Source: Shewanella sp. ANA-3
GTDB taxonomy: Bacteria; Pseudomonadota; Gammaproteobacteria; Enterobacterales; Shewanellaceae
Reading direction: 5' to 3'
Length of the DNA stretch: 64,000 nucleotides
Assembly: GCF_000203935.1 (NCBI RefSeq)
Contig: NC_008577.1
Coordinates: forward strand, 4,588,001-4,652,000
Shown here: positions 1-9,387 of the stretch, one piece after another
How the letters are laid out: the number at the start of each line of letters is the position of its first letter
How positions within the stretch are numbered: position 1 is the stretch's first letter
The notes under the pieces: model-generated
What the model was told of the DNA's origin: nothing
Seen by the model: the letters and a program-made list of their open reading frames with translations, nothing else
The model's database searches: none
Program-made: the position numbers and the translations under genes

Positions 1-623
1 TGTTTTTGGATGAAGTCGCCGAGTTCCCCCGTAAGGTGCTCGATTGCCTGCGTGAACCCATGGAAACGGGTGAAGTAGTGATCTCCCGCGCTGCCGCTAA
101 GTTAACCTTTTTGAGCCGCTTTCAGTTGATCGCCGCCATGAATCCCAGCCCAAGCGGCGATATTGAAGGGGCGAACCGCGCCACACCCGATCAGGTTCAG
201 CGTTATCTCGCTAGACTCTCGGGGCCCTTTTTAGATAGGTTCGACCTCACCATCGAAGTCCCAAAACTCCCCGCGGGCACACTCACACAACCAACAACGA
301 CCAGCGAAACCAGTGATGAAATCGCTAAGCGAGTCAAACGCGCCCGCGATAGCCAACTGGCGCGAGCAGGCGTGCTCAACAGTGAACTCTCGGGAAAACA
401 GCTAAAACAATTCGGCGGCCTTAGCGACGCCGACTTAGGCTTTTTAGAACAGAGTGTCGTCAAGCTCGGGTTATCCGTTCGCAGCTTCCATCGCATTCAA
501 CGTGTTGCCCGCACCATTGCCGATCTGGAGCAAGCACCCAATATCGAACGGCGCCACCTCGCCCAAGCCTTAGGTTATCGCGCCATGGACAAACTATTAG
601 CCCGCTTATCCCAGCAGTATTGA
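1..623 (+). CDS. comM: ComM/YifB family Mg-chelatase-like AAA+ protein, C-terminal part
   Basis: The reading frame is open from the window edge, so the gene starts upstream and only about 206 C-terminal residues are visible. The visible part begins inside the AAA+ core with the Walker B-like LFLDEVAEF, followed by a sensor-1 region (FQLIAAMNPSP) and the arginine-rich ATPase C-domain (SVRSFHRIQRVARTIADLE). These are typical of YifB/ComM, a hexameric branch-migration helicase that helps integrate incoming DNA in naturally competent bacteria. The end of the protein, with YRAMDKLLARL, looks intact. It runs in the same direction as the downstream acyltransferase pair but is separated by about 100 bp. 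Confidence 0.85.
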   Translation, partial: FLDEVAEFPRKVLDCLREPMETGEVVISRAAAKLTFLSRFQLIAAMNPSPSGDIEGANRATPDQVQRYLARLSGPFLDRFDLTIEVPKLPAGTLTQPTTTSETSDEIAKRVKRARDSQLARAGVLNSELSGKQLKQFGGLSDADLGFLEQSVVKLGLSVRSFHRIQRVARTIADLEQAPNIERRHLAQALGYRAMDKLLARLSQQY

Positions 624-723
624 GGCTCAAAATGTTAACAAATGCCCCGACCAGCTGCCGTAAGATTGAGCCAAACGCCGACACCGAGTAACATAGGCCT
701 CCAATTTTTATCAGGAGGCACTA

Positions 724-1617
724 ATGGGGACGCTGTTTTCACAATTAAAAGGCTGCATTGCCTTCTTAGGCTATGTCGTGAATACCTTGTTTTGGGTGAT
801 ACCTATAGTGCTCGGCAGCCTGATAAAGCTTATCCCTCTGCCGCCACTGAGAACGGCCATCAGCTACTTTCTCGACTTTTGCGCGAGTGCCTGGATCAGC
901 GTCAATGGCGTGATTGAACGAGTGCTGCACCCAGTCGACGTCGAACTCACGGGTGACACCCAATTCTCGACCAAAGAATGGTATATGGTGATTGCTAACC
1001 ATCAGTCCTGGGTAGATATTTTAATCCTGCAACGGGTGTTTAACCGCCGCATTCCCTTCCTGAAGTTCTTCCTCAAACAGGAACTGCTTTATGTGCCAGT
1101 ATTAGGACTGGCATGGTGGGCATTAGACTTTCCCTTTATGCGCCGCTATAGCACGGCACAGCTGAAGAAAAATCCAAAGCTTAAGGGAAAAGATATTGAA
1201 ATTACACGTAAAGCCTGCGCGAAATTTAAGACAAAACCCGTCAGTGTGATGAACTTTGTCGAGGGCACGCGCTTTACTAAGGCTAAACATAAAAAGCAAA
1301 ACTCACAGTTCCAACATCTGTTAAAACCCAAAGCGGGTGGCATGGCCTTCGCGCTATCGGCGATGGGAGAACAGATCCACAAGTTAGTGGATGTTGCGAT
1401 TTACTACCCAGGCCCAGTCCCTAGCTTTTGGGACTACCTGACAGGCAAGCTGCCAAAGGTTAAAGTACACATCAAAGTGAGTGATATCGCGCCGGACATG
1501 CGTGGCGACTACATGAATGACCGTGATTTCAAAATTGGCTTCCAAGAACAATTGAACGACATTTGGCTCGCTAAAGACCAAGTGCTCAGCCAACTGGCGG
1601 ACCAAGAAGTAAGGTAA
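724..1617 (+). CDS. membrane-bound PlsC/YihG-type acyltransferase
   Basis: This 297-residue protein belongs to the lysophosphatidic acid acyltransferase superfamily, which moves acyl chains onto lysophospholipids at the inner membrane. The N-terminus is hydrophobic (about residues 10-40). The HX4D catalytic motif appears as NHQSWVD near residue 92, and the substrate-binding NFVEGTR motif near residue 178. The start follows a good ribosome site (aggagg, 5 bases upstream). A paralogue begins 8 bp after its stop codon, so the two are almost certainly one transcript. In enterobacteria the related yihG sits near dsbA/srkA, as here at a longer distance. The substrate cannot be read from the sequence. 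Confidence 0.85.
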   Translation: MGTLFSQLKGCIAFLGYVVNTLFWVIPIVLGSLIKLIPLPPLRTAISYFLDFCASAWISVNGVIERVLHPVDVELTGDTQFSTKEWYMVIANHQSWVDILILQRVFNRRIPFLKFFLKQELLYVPVLGLAWWALDFPFMRRYSTAQLKKNPKLKGKDIEITRKACAKFKTKPVSVMNFVEGTRFTKAKHKKQNSQFQHLLKPKAGGMAFALSAMGEQIHKLVDVAIYYPGPVPSFWDYLTGKLPKVKVHIKVSDIAPDMRGDYMNDRDFKIGFQEQLNDIWLAKDQVLSQLADQEVR

Positions 1618-1624
1618 AACCTCT

Positions 1625-2566
1625 ATGTTGAATTTCCTTCCCGGCCCAGTACTGTTTATTCTCAGTCTGAGCCTGCTGATCATTAACACCGCCCTTTGGG
1701 GAACCTTGGTTTGCCTCGGTGGTTTAGTGAAAATGCTGATGCCAGTGCCAAGTGCACGCAACGCCGTAACAGCACTGATGAACCGTTTTATGTGGGCATG
1801 GGCGAGCTGCAATGGTGGCATTTTATATTTGATTGCCAAAATCGAGTGGGATGTCCAAGGCCTCGAAGGATTGGATAAAAACGGCTGGTACTTGTTAATC
1901 AGTAACCACCTCAGTGGCTTTGATATTGCCGCGCAGACCTATTTGCTGCGTAACCATATTCCTATGCTGAAGTTCTTCCTCAAGAAAGAGCTGATCTATG
2001 TGCCTATTATGGGCCTAGGTTGCTGGGCGCTCGACATGCCCTTTATGGACAGAACCAGCCCGGCAAAACTTAAGAAAAATCCAAAGCTTAAGGGTAAGGA
2101 TTTAGCCACCACTCGCCGCGCCTGTGAGAAGTTTAAAAATATGCCCACCTCGATCATTAACTATGTTGAGGGCAGCCGCTTTACCCAAGATAAGCGCCAG
2201 CGTCAGGATTCACCTTACCGCCATTTACTGCGTCCTAAGGCGGGCGGTATTGCCTTTACCCTGTCAGCCATGGGTGAGCAATTTACCAATTTGTTGGATG
2301 TAACCTTAGTGTATCCCGATGCACCGGATGATGTGTTATTCGGCGTGATGAACGGCAAAGTGCGTAAGATTGTGGTGCGAGTTCGCGCCTTACCAGTACC
2401 GCAAGTCGATGCGACTCGTTACTTTGCCGAATCCGAGTATCGCGTCGAGTTTCAGCGTTGGTTAAACCAAATTTGGGTCGAGAAGGACGAGCAAATCGAT
2501 GCGCTATTACTGCAACATCGACAACTCACGGATAGCGCCACCAGCACCCATACACAGCTTCACTAA
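1625..2566 (+). CDS. membrane-bound PlsC/YihG-type acyltransferase, paralogue
   Basis: This 313-residue protein is a clear paralogue of the gene directly upstream: blocks such as KNPKLKGKD, RPKAGG and FTLSAMGEQ are shared or nearly shared. It has an N-terminal hydrophobic segment, the HX4D motif as NHLSGFD near residue 94, and the VEGSRFT motif near residue 180. The pair looks like a tandem duplication that diverged and is translated from one mRNA. The likely role is acyl transfer in phospholipid remodelling at the inner membrane. The polar C-terminal tail, rich in Q, T and S, is not found in its partner. Confidence 0.83.
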   Translation: MLNFLPGPVLFILSLSLLIINTALWGTLVCLGGLVKMLMPVPSARNAVTALMNRFMWAWASCNGGILYLIAKIEWDVQGLEGLDKNGWYLLISNHLSGFDIAAQTYLLRNHIPMLKFFLKKELIYVPIMGLGCWALDMPFMDRTSPAKLKKNPKLKGKDLATTRRACEKFKNMPTSIINYVEGSRFTQDKRQRQDSPYRHLLRPKAGGIAFTLSAMGEQFTNLLDVTLVYPDAPDDVLFGVMNGKVRKIVVRVRALPVPQVDATRYFAESEYRVEFQRWLNQIWVEKDEQIDALLLQHRQLTDSATSTHTQLH

Positions 2567-2610
2567 TACAGATTTACGAATACAGCTTCACTGACGTAAA
2601 GTGAGTCGAT

Positions 2611-2636
2611 AGCGGGTTAGGCTTACCTAGCCCGCT
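2611..2636. terminator. hairpin between convergent genes
   Basis: The arms AGCGGGTTAGG and CCTAGCCCGCT form a strong GC-rich stem with a CTTA loop (one G-T type mismatch). It overlaps the 3' end of the DUF523 gene on the minus strand and lies downstream of the acyltransferase pair. No clear U tract follows on either strand, so it may stabilise mRNA ends rather than act as an intrinsic terminator. Confidence 0.45.
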
Positions 2637-3100
2637 GAGTCCGCCTCAAGCTGTGCCAGCCTCGTTGCCGCTTGCGCTAATTCCGTTTCATTAAACACGC
2701 TCACACCCGCTGCCTGCAGTAATTCCGCCGTTATTCCCTGTCCTGCGATTAAACGTTTACTGAAGGTGCCATCATAAATATGTTGATTGCCACAGGAAGG
2801 ACTACGCGCCTTTAAAATCGCCACCTGAATGCCCTGCTCCTGAACTAGAACAAGTGCCTTTTGTGCTCCCAGCCTAAAGGCCGCTGTTACATCTTCACCC
2901 TGCGCCGTTAGCACTAGCTCGCCGACACGTTCGGCCGCAGGCCTTGGTGTGGGTAATCCGCCCGCACATTCAGGACAAAACGCCACTATGCGGCCTTCTC
3001 GCTGCCATCGCTGCATCCACTCGTCTTGCAGCAGATTATGACCACCGTCATAACGTACCGCCAGCCCGAGCAAACAACTGCTAATGAGGATTTTCTCCAT
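2627..3100 (-). CDS. DUF523 family protein
   Basis: This 157-residue protein begins with the family hallmark ILISSCLLGLAVRYDG and keeps the conserved CPECAGGLPTPRPAAE and LKARSPSCGNQHIYDG segments, with cysteines that suggest metal or redox chemistry. DUF523 proteins are small cytosolic proteins found alone or fused to DUF1722; their biochemical role is not known. It stands alone, convergent with the acyltransferases and divergent from the propionate regulator. The length is normal for the stand-alone form. Confidence 0.85.
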   Translation of the reverse strand: MEKILISSCLLGLAVRYDGGHNLLQDEWMQRWQREGRIVAFCPECAGGLPTPRPAAERVGELVLTAQGEDVTAAFRLGAQKALVLVQEQGIQVAILKARSPSCGNQHIYDGTFSKRLIAGQGITAELLQAAGVSVFNETELAQAATRLAQLEADSAG

Positions 3101-3240
3101 ATTGTCCCCCTAATGCCTTAACCCCGAGAGCCTTAACCCTATGAGTGCCAACCAATACCTTCTCAGCATTGTACTCAATAAGTCGCAATGGGGTAAAAGC
3201 TGCGTTTTATAGCACTATCGGCTCACACGCCAAACTCAAA

Positions 3241-3252
3241 ATTGTCGACAAT
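3241..3252. promoter_or_regulatory. GntR operator palindrome ATTGTCGACAAT (upstream copy)
   Basis: A perfect 12-bp palindrome, identical to the copy at 3411-3422. It lies in the 336-bp AT-rich space between DUF523 and the GntR gene, about 120 bp from the other two copies. Such palindromes are typical FadR/VanR-subfamily GntR targets, and the gene immediately downstream encodes such a regulator. Confidence 0.65.
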
Positions 3253-3371
3253 TATTAATTATAAAATAGAGAAGATAAAATTATTAAAATCAACAAAAAT
3301 ACAAAATAACAAACAAATACAATAATTAATATTTAAAAGACAAAAATATAGACTTACGTCTAAGTAAACAG

Positions 3372-3422
3372 ATTGTTGACAATAATCTTTATCGGGACTA
3401 TTTTTTACCCATTGTCGACAAT
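3372..3422. promoter_or_regulatory. paired GntR operators before the propionate regulator
   Basis: Two copies of the palindrome sit here: ATTGTTGACAAT at 3372-3383 (one change) and ATTGTCGACAAT at 3411-3422. Centre-to-centre spacing is 39 bp, near four helical turns, which would suit cooperative binding. The second copy ends 15 bp before the earliest possible start of the GntR gene, so binding should block transcription. This fits autorepression, and probably control of the whole prp operon, relieved by a 2-methylcitrate-pathway intermediate. The ligand is inferred. Confidence 0.7.
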
Positions 3423-3436
3423 CCAGCAATCAACGA

Positions 3437-4237
3437 GTGATGCGAAGTATGTTGAAGCAAGAGACCATATTCCCCACAGATGACACACAAAGCTCAGTGG
3501 CTCATGCTGCGACGAGCACAACGAATAAGGTGAAATCCCTCGCCAGCGAAAAATCGTCGACCACCTTAGCCGATCAAATTTTGGTGCAAATACAAACCAG
3601 CATCATCAAGGGCGAACTGCCTCCGGGCAGTAAGATCAACGAGCAAACCCTCGCCGAAAAATATGGTATCAGCCGCGGCCCAACCCGTGAGGCGCTGCAA
3701 ACCTTAGAAAGACAACGCCTCGTTGTCCGCGCCCCTCATGTAGGAGCCCGAGTCGCCCAGCTCACCGTGAGCGAGTTAAACGATTTATATCAATTACGTA
3801 GCGTGCTCGAAGGCATGGCCTGCGAACTTGCCGCCAGCCGAATTACCCCAGAACAGCTAGCCAAGTTAGAAGACCTGCTCGCCGTGCAAGAAACCGCGCT
3901 GGCCAATGGCGATACCTATTTCCAAGAGGAAGGCGATGTCGACTTCCACTACCAAATCATCCAAGCCAGCGGCAATAAGCATCTGCAAGAAACCTTAATT
4001 GGCGGGCTCTACCACCTGCTGCGGATGTACCGCTATCAGTGCACCAACAAGAATCGCCCAGTAAAAGCCATTGCCGAACATAGACGTATCGTCGAGGCCA
4101 TCGCCCAGCGTGATGGAGAACTCGCCAGTCTGTTGATGCGTCGCCATATTGAGCAAGGCCGTAAAAATACCGAATTACGCTTGATTGAATTACAAGCTAA
4201 CGCCGCCGCGAAAGAAACCTTAGCCAATATTAACTAA
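3437..4237 (+). CDS. GntR-family regulator of the propionate (prp) operon
   Basis: The protein has an N-terminal winged helix-turn-helix of the GntR type (about residues 45-110; SRGPTREALQTLERQRLV) and a C-terminal FCD-type helical ligand domain with histidines suited to metal/ligand binding (VDFHYQII, RRHIEQGR). It is 266 residues from a GTG at 3437; ATG codons at 3440 and 3449 are alternatives and the first 40 residues are low in conserved content, so the true start may be 3449. It lies 66 bp before prpB, same strand. Three ATTGTCGACAAT-like palindromes upstream suggest autoregulation. It replaces the sigma-54 type PrpR used by enterobacteria. Confidence 0.85.
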   Translation: MMRSMLKQETIFPTDDTQSSVAHAATSTTNKVKSLASEKSSTTLADQILVQIQTSIIKGELPPGSKINEQTLAEKYGISRGPTREALQTLERQRLVVRAPHVGARVAQLTVSELNDLYQLRSVLEGMACELAASRITPEQLAKLEDLLAVQETALANGDTYFQEEGDVDFHYQIIQASGNKHLQETLIGGLYHLLRMYRYQCTNKNRPVKAIAEHRRIVEAIAQRDGELASLLMRRHIEQGRKNTELRLIELQANAAAKETLANIN

Positions 4238-4303
4238 GGCGTTGCGGCCCATAAGCATCCAATGCTGAACACTCAGTACCCTAAATAGGATAAGGACAAG
4301 ACC

Positions 4304-5182
4304 ATGACCCAAAGCGCAGGATTACGTTTTCGCCAAGCTCTTGCTAACTCAAAACCGCTGCAAATCGTCGGCACCACTAATGCCTATTTCGCCCTGATGG
4401 CGGAGCAAACGGGTTTCCAAGCCCTGTATCTGTCGGGTGCGGGTGTAGCGAACGCCTCCTACGGTTTACCGGATTTAGGCATGACCTCGATGAACGACGT
4501 GCTGATCGATGCCGGTCGTATCACTTCAGCAACCCAACTGCCACTGCTGGTCGATATCGACACAGGTTGGGGCGGCGCCTTTAACATCGCCCGCACCATT
4601 AAAGAATTTGAAAAAGCAGGTGTTGCCGCCGTGCATATGGAAGACCAAGTATCGCAAAAACGTTGTGGCCACAGACCCAACAAAGCGGTGGTGAGCACAG
4701 AGGAAATGGTTGACCGTATCAAGGCCGCCGTCGATGCCCGCACCGATCCTAACTTTGTGATCATGGCACGTACCGATGCGGTTGCCGTTGAAGGTTTAGA
4801 AGCGGGTATCGAACGTGCAAAAGCCTATATCGCCGCCGGTGCCGATATGATTTTCGCCGAAGCCTTAACTGAGCTCGACCAATATCGCCACTTCAAGGCG
4901 CAGGTTAACGCGCCGATTCTGGCGAACATGACCGAATTTGGCCAAACCCAATTGTTCAACAAAGAAGAACTTGCCGAAGCGGGCGCCGACATGGTGCTTT
5001 ACCCACTCGGTACTTTCCGCGCCGCTAACCAAGCCGCACTGAAAGTGATGCAAGCGCTGATGAATGATGGTCATCAACGCAATGTCTTAGACACTATGCA
5101 GACCCGTGCGGATCTATATAAGTACTTGGGCTACCACGCCTTTGAAGACAAGTTAGATCAATTGTTTAGCCAAGATAAGTAA
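4304..5182 (+). CDS. prpB: 2-methylisocitrate lyase
   Basis: PrpB splits 2-methylisocitrate into pyruvate and succinate, the last step of the methylcitrate cycle. This 292-residue protein has the isocitrate lyase/PEP mutase TIM-barrel pattern: the ALYLSGAGVANASYGLPD start, the DIDTGWG metal-binding loop near residue 86, the catalytic QKRCGHRPNK loop near residue 121, and IMARTDA near residue 156. The length is normal. It follows the GntR gene and precedes prpC in the same direction; a 233-bp gap before prpC could hold a second promoter, but I see no clear signal. Confidence 0.95.
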   Translation: MTQSAGLRFRQALANSKPLQIVGTTNAYFALMAEQTGFQALYLSGAGVANASYGLPDLGMTSMNDVLIDAGRITSATQLPLLVDIDTGWGGAFNIARTIKEFEKAGVAAVHMEDQVSQKRCGHRPNKAVVSTEEMVDRIKAAVDARTDPNFVIMARTDAVAVEGLEAGIERAKAYIAAGADMIFAEALTELDQYRHFKAQVNAPILANMTEFGQTQLFNKEELAEAGADMVLYPLGTFRAANQAALKVMQALMNDGHQRNVLDTMQTRADLYKYLGYHAFEDKLDQLFSQDK

Positions 5183-5415
5183 AAGATAAGTACAGACCAT
5201 GGACGTCAGTAGAAGCTTAGGCTTCGCGTTGTTACTGATACCCAGATGTGCGAGCCGCGACCTCAAATAACGGCTCATGCATCACCGACACGCTGCAACC
5301 CTACATAAGGCCGAAACGAGTATTTCGCCAACATTATGCAGCTTTAACCAAAAAGGTAGACGGCCAATATTGGGCCTGTCTGCAATAACCATAGCGTTAA
5401 CGGAAGGGAAGGATT

Positions 5416-6543
5416 ATGTCAGACGCAAAAAAATTAAGTGGTGCAGGATTACGTGGCCAGAGCGCGGGTGAAACCGCATTAAGTACCGTAGGTGTATCGG
5501 GCAGCGGCCTGACCTACCGCGGTTACGATGTGAAAGATCTGGCCGAAAACGCGACTTTTGAAGAAGTCGCCCACCTCATCCTCTACGGTGAGTTGCCAAC
5601 CACAGCACAACTCGAAGCCTATAAAACCAAATTAAAAGGCATGCGCGGCCTGCCACAGGCATTAAAAGAAGTGTTAGAGCGCATCCCTGCCGACGCCCAC
5701 CCAATGGATGTGATGCGTACCGGTTGTTCTATGCTGGGTAACCTCGAAGCCGAGCACAGCTTTAGCGAGCAAAGCCAAATTGCCGACCGTTTACTGGCGG
5801 CCTTCCCATCGATCATCTGCTACTGGTATCGCTTTAGCCACGATGGCGTGCGCATCGATACCGAAACCAACGATGAGCAAATCGGTGCCCACTTCCTGCA
5901 CCTGCTGCACGGCAAAGCGCCATCGGCGCTGCACGCTAAGGTAATGGACGTATCCTTAATTCTGTATGCAGAGCATGAGTTTAACGCTTCAACCTTTACC
6001 GCCCGCGTGTGTGCATCGACCCTATCGGATATGCATTCCTGCGTCACAGGCGCTATCGGCTCACTACGTGGTCCGCTACACGGCGGCGCTAACGAAGCGG
6101 CAATGGAACTTATTCAAGACATGAAAGACGAAGCCGATGCCCGCGATGTGCTCATGGGTAAACTCGAGCGTAAAGAGAAGATCATGGGCTTTGGTCACGC
6201 CATCTACCGTGAGTCAGACCCACGTAACGCCATCATCAAAGAATGGTCTGAAAAACTGGCCGCCGATTACGGCGATGATCGTCTCTACCGCGTGTCAGTA
6301 GCCTGTGAAGCCCTGATGTGGGAACAGAAGAAACTCTTCTGTAACGCCGACTTCTTCCACGCCAGTGCTTACCACTTCATGGGCATTCCAACCAAGCTAT
6401 TTACCCCAATCTTCGTATGTTCACGGGTAACAGGCTGGACGGCGCATGTGATGGAACAACGCTCAAACAACCGCATTATTCGCCCAAGTGCCGACTATGT
6501 GGGTGTGGCGTTACGTAAAGTCGTGCCAATTTCGGATCGTTAA
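5416..6543 (+). CDS. prpC: 2-methylcitrate synthase
   Basis: PrpC condenses propionyl-CoA with oxaloacetate to 2-methylcitrate. The 375-residue length and the early SYRGYD-like segment (LTYRGYDVKDLAE) fit the small methylcitrate/citrate synthase subgroup. Catalytic regions are visible: HEFNASTFTAR near residue 187, GPLHGGANEAA near residue 220, and the MGFGHAIYR oxaloacetate-binding loop near residue 258. The start is supported by aaggga-type ribosome-site sequence just upstream (5404-5413). It lies between prpB and acnD and would work with them in converting propionyl-CoA to pyruvate and succinate. Confidence 0.95.
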   Translation: MSDAKKLSGAGLRGQSAGETALSTVGVSGSGLTYRGYDVKDLAENATFEEVAHLILYGELPTTAQLEAYKTKLKGMRGLPQALKEVLERIPADAHPMDVMRTGCSMLGNLEAEHSFSEQSQIADRLLAAFPSIICYWYRFSHDGVRIDTETNDEQIGAHFLHLLHGKAPSALHAKVMDVSLILYAEHEFNASTFTARVCASTLSDMHSCVTGAIGSLRGPLHGGANEAAMELIQDMKDEADARDVLMGKLERKEKIMGFGHAIYRESDPRNAIIKEWSEKLAADYGDDRLYRVSVACEALMWEQKKLFCNADFFHASAYHFMGIPTKLFTPIFVCSRVTGWTAHVMEQRSNNRIIRPSADYVGVALRKVVPISDR

Positions 6544-6654
6544 TCGACACAACTGAAACTGGCGCTTAGGCGTCAGTTTCGCCAACAGAACCCAGTGTGA
6601 ATAATGTGCAAACTCAAATGTTTATGCACTGATGTAATGAGAATAGGTTAGGTT

Positions 6655-9258
6655 ATGACCACAGCCATGAATACCTTATATCGCAAGCCCTTACCAGGCA
6701 CCGCGCTCGACTATTTCGATACCCGCGAAGCCGTTGAAGCCATCAGCCCCGGCGCCTACGCGAAACTGCCCTACACCTCTCGTGTACTGGCTGAAAACCT
6801 AGTCCGTCGCTGCGAGCCAGAGGCACTCACCGCCTCACTAAAACAAATTATTGAATCAAAGCAAGAACTGGATTTCCCTTGGTTTCCAGCCCGCGTCGTG
6901 TGCCACGATATTTTGGGTCAAACCGCGCTGGTTGATCTTGCGGGTCTGCGTGATGCGATTGCCGCTAAGGGTGGCGATCCAGCGCAGGTTAACCCTGTGG
7001 TTCCAACCCAGCTGATTGTTGACCACTCGCTGGCGGTGGAATACGGCGGCTTCGATAAAGACGCCTTTGCGAAAAACCGCGCCATCGAAGACAGACGCAA
7101 CGAAGACAGATTCCACTTTATCAACTGGACGCAAAAAGCCTTTAAAAACATCGATGTGATCCCTCAGGGTAACGGCATCATGCACCAGATTAACCTCGAG
7201 CGAATGTCACCTGTGGTGCATGCGCGCGACGGTGTTGCCTTCCCTGATACCTTAGTGGGCACCGACAGTCACACGCCACACGTGGATGCACTCGGCGTTA
7301 TCGCCATCGGTGTAGGTGGCCTTGAGGCCGAGAGCGTGATGTTAGGCCGCGCCTCTTATATGCGTCTGCCAGACATTATCGGCGTTGAGTTAACGGGCAA
7401 ACCGCAGCCTGGCATTACCGCTACCGATATCGTATTGGCCCTGACCGAATTCCTGCGTAAGGAAAAAGTGGTTTCATCCTACTTAGAGTTCTTCGGCGAA
7501 GGCGCAGAGGCCTTAACTCTTGGTGATCGCGCAACCATCTCTAACATGACCCCAGAATTTGGCGCCACCGCCGCCATGTTCTATATCGACCAACAGACGC
7601 TGGACTACTTAACCCTCACGGGCCGTAGCGACGAGCAAGTTAAGCTGGTTGAGACCTATGCTAAGACCACAGGTTTGTGGAGCGACGATCTTAAACATGC
7701 CGAGTATCCACGTACTCTGCATTTTGACCTGTCATCGGTTGTGCGCACTATCGCAGGTCCGTCTAACCCACATGCTCGCGTGCCAACCACTGAGCTTGCC
7801 GCGCGCGGCATCAGCGGCGTGGTTGAAAACGAGCCCGGCCTAATGCCAGATGGCGCCGTCATTATCGCCGCCATCACCAGCTGCACCAACACCAGTAACC
7901 CACGCAACGTGATTGCGGCAGGCCTGCTGGCACGTAACGCTAATGCCAAGGGCTTAAGCCGTAAACCTTGGGTGAAAACCTCACTCGCCCCCGGCTCTAA
8001 GGCAGTGCAACTGTATTTAGAAGAAGCCAACTTGCTGCCAGAGCTGGAATCATTAGGCTTCGGTATCGTCGGTTTCGCCTGTACTACCTGTAACGGTATG
8101 AGCGGCGCACTCGACCCTGTTATCCAACAGGAAGTGATCGACCGCGATCTGTACGCCACCGCCGTATTATCCGGTAACCGTAACTTCGACGGCCGTATTC
8201 ACCCTTACGCTAAGCAAGCCTTCCTCGCATCACCGCCATTAGTAGTGGCCTATGCGATCGCAGGTACCATCCGCTTCGATATCGAGAAGGATGTGTTAGG
8301 CCACGATAAAGACGGCAACCCAGTTCGCCTTATCGACATTTGGCCAAGCGATGCCGAAATCGATGCCGTGATAGCGAAAAGCGTTAAGCCTGAGCAGTTC
8401 CGTAGAGTCTACGAGCCAATGTTTGATTTAAGCGTCGACTATGGCGATAAGGTCACGCCACTCTACGACTGGCGTCCACAATCGACCTATATCCGCCGTC
8501 CTCCTTACTGGGAAGGCGCATTAGCGGGTGAACGCACCCTCAAGGGCATGCGCCCACTAGCAGTGCTGGGTGACAACATCACCACAGACCATTTATCACC
8601 CTCGAACGCGATTATGATGGACAGCGCGGCAGGCGAATACCTGCACAAGATGGGTCTGCCAGAGGAAGACTTTAACTCCTACGCAACCCACAGGGGCGAC
8701 CATCTAACGGCCCAGCGTGCCACCTTCGCCAACCCCAAACTCAAAAACGAGATGGCGGTTGTCGATGGCAAGGTGAAGCAAGGCTCACTGGCGCGTATCG
8801 AGCCTGAAGGCCAAGTGACCCGCATGTGGGAAGCCATTGAAACCTATATGGATCGCAAACAGCCGCTGATCATTATCGCTGGTGCCGACTACGGTCAGGG
8901 TTCATCCCGCGACTGGGCGGCAAAAGGTGTGCGTTTAGCCGGTGTTGAGGCCATTGTTGCCGAAGGCTTCGAGCGTATTCACCGCACTAACTTAGTGGGT
9001 ATGGGTGTATTACCGCTGGAATTCAAAGCGGGCGAGAATCGCGCGACCTACGGCATCGATGGTACCGAAGTGTTTGACGTTTATGGTGACATAGCACCAC
9101 GTGCAGATCTGACCGTTATCATCACCCGTAAAAACGGTGAACGCGTCGAAGTGCCCGTGACCTGTCGTTTAGATACCGCAGAAGAAGTGTCTATCTACTC
9201 GGCTGGCGGCGTGCTGCAGCGTTTTGCGCAGGACTTTTTAGAGTCAAACCTGAAGTAA
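6655..9258 (+). CDS. acnD: Fe/S-dependent 2-methylcitrate dehydratase AcnD
   Basis: An aconitase-superfamily enzyme of 867 residues. It has the GTDSHTPH segment near residue 202, the iron-sulfur cysteines in SCTNTSNP and FACTTCNG, and the C-terminal swivel domain with GADYGQGSSRDWA. In bacteria with prpC-acnD-prpF, AcnD dehydrates 2-methylcitrate to an unusual 2-methylaconitate isomer that PrpF then converts, replacing PrpD. The position directly between prpC and prpF marks it as AcnD rather than housekeeping AcnA. No prpD is present in the locus, which agrees with this. Confidence 0.95.
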   Translation: MTTAMNTLYRKPLPGTALDYFDTREAVEAISPGAYAKLPYTSRVLAENLVRRCEPEALTASLKQIIESKQELDFPWFPARVVCHDILGQTALVDLAGLRDAIAAKGGDPAQVNPVVPTQLIVDHSLAVEYGGFDKDAFAKNRAIEDRRNEDRFHFINWTQKAFKNIDVIPQGNGIMHQINLERMSPVVHARDGVAFPDTLVGTDSHTPHVDALGVIAIGVGGLEAESVMLGRASYMRLPDIIGVELTGKPQPGITATDIVLALTEFLRKEKVVSSYLEFFGEGAEALTLGDRATISNMTPEFGATAAMFYIDQQTLDYLTLTGRSDEQVKLVETYAKTTGLWSDDLKHAEYPRTLHFDLSSVVRTIAGPSNPHARVPTTELAARGISGVVENEPGLMPDGAVIIAAITSCTNTSNPRNVIAAGLLARNANAKGLSRKPWVKTSLAPGSKAVQLYLEEANLLPELESLGFGIVGFACTTCNGMSGALDPVIQQEVIDRDLYATAVLSGNRNFDGRIHPYAKQAFLASPPLVVAYAIAGTIRFDIEKDVLGHDKDGNPVRLIDIWPSDAEIDAVIAKSVKPEQFRRVYEPMFDLSVDYGDKVTPLYDWRPQSTYIRRPPYWEGALAGERTLKGMRPLAVLGDNITTDHLSPSNAIMMDSAAGEYLHKMGLPEEDFNSYATHRGDHLTAQRATFANPKLKNEMAVVDGKVKQGSLARIEPEGQVTRMWEAIETYMDRKQPLIIIAGADYGQGSSRDWAAKGVRLAGVEAIVAEGFERIHRTNLVGMGVLPLEFKAGENRATYGIDGTEVFDVYGDIAPRADLTVIITRKNGERVEVPVTCRLDTAEEVSIYSAGGVLQRFAQDFLESNLK

Positions 9259-9387
9259 CTAACGCAAACCTGTAAAACTCGCAAAACAAGTAACATCGCA
9301 CAAGGGGCGGCGGCTCGACACTGAGGCGCCGCGCTTTGCGACTAACGCAGCGTTTAACAAATAGCTATTCCCCTTGGAGTTAATAGC

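Noticed and set aside
5277..5471. A 64-codon frame overlapping the start of prpC
   Set aside because: It overlaps prpC in another frame, lacks a ribosome site and has no conserved features.
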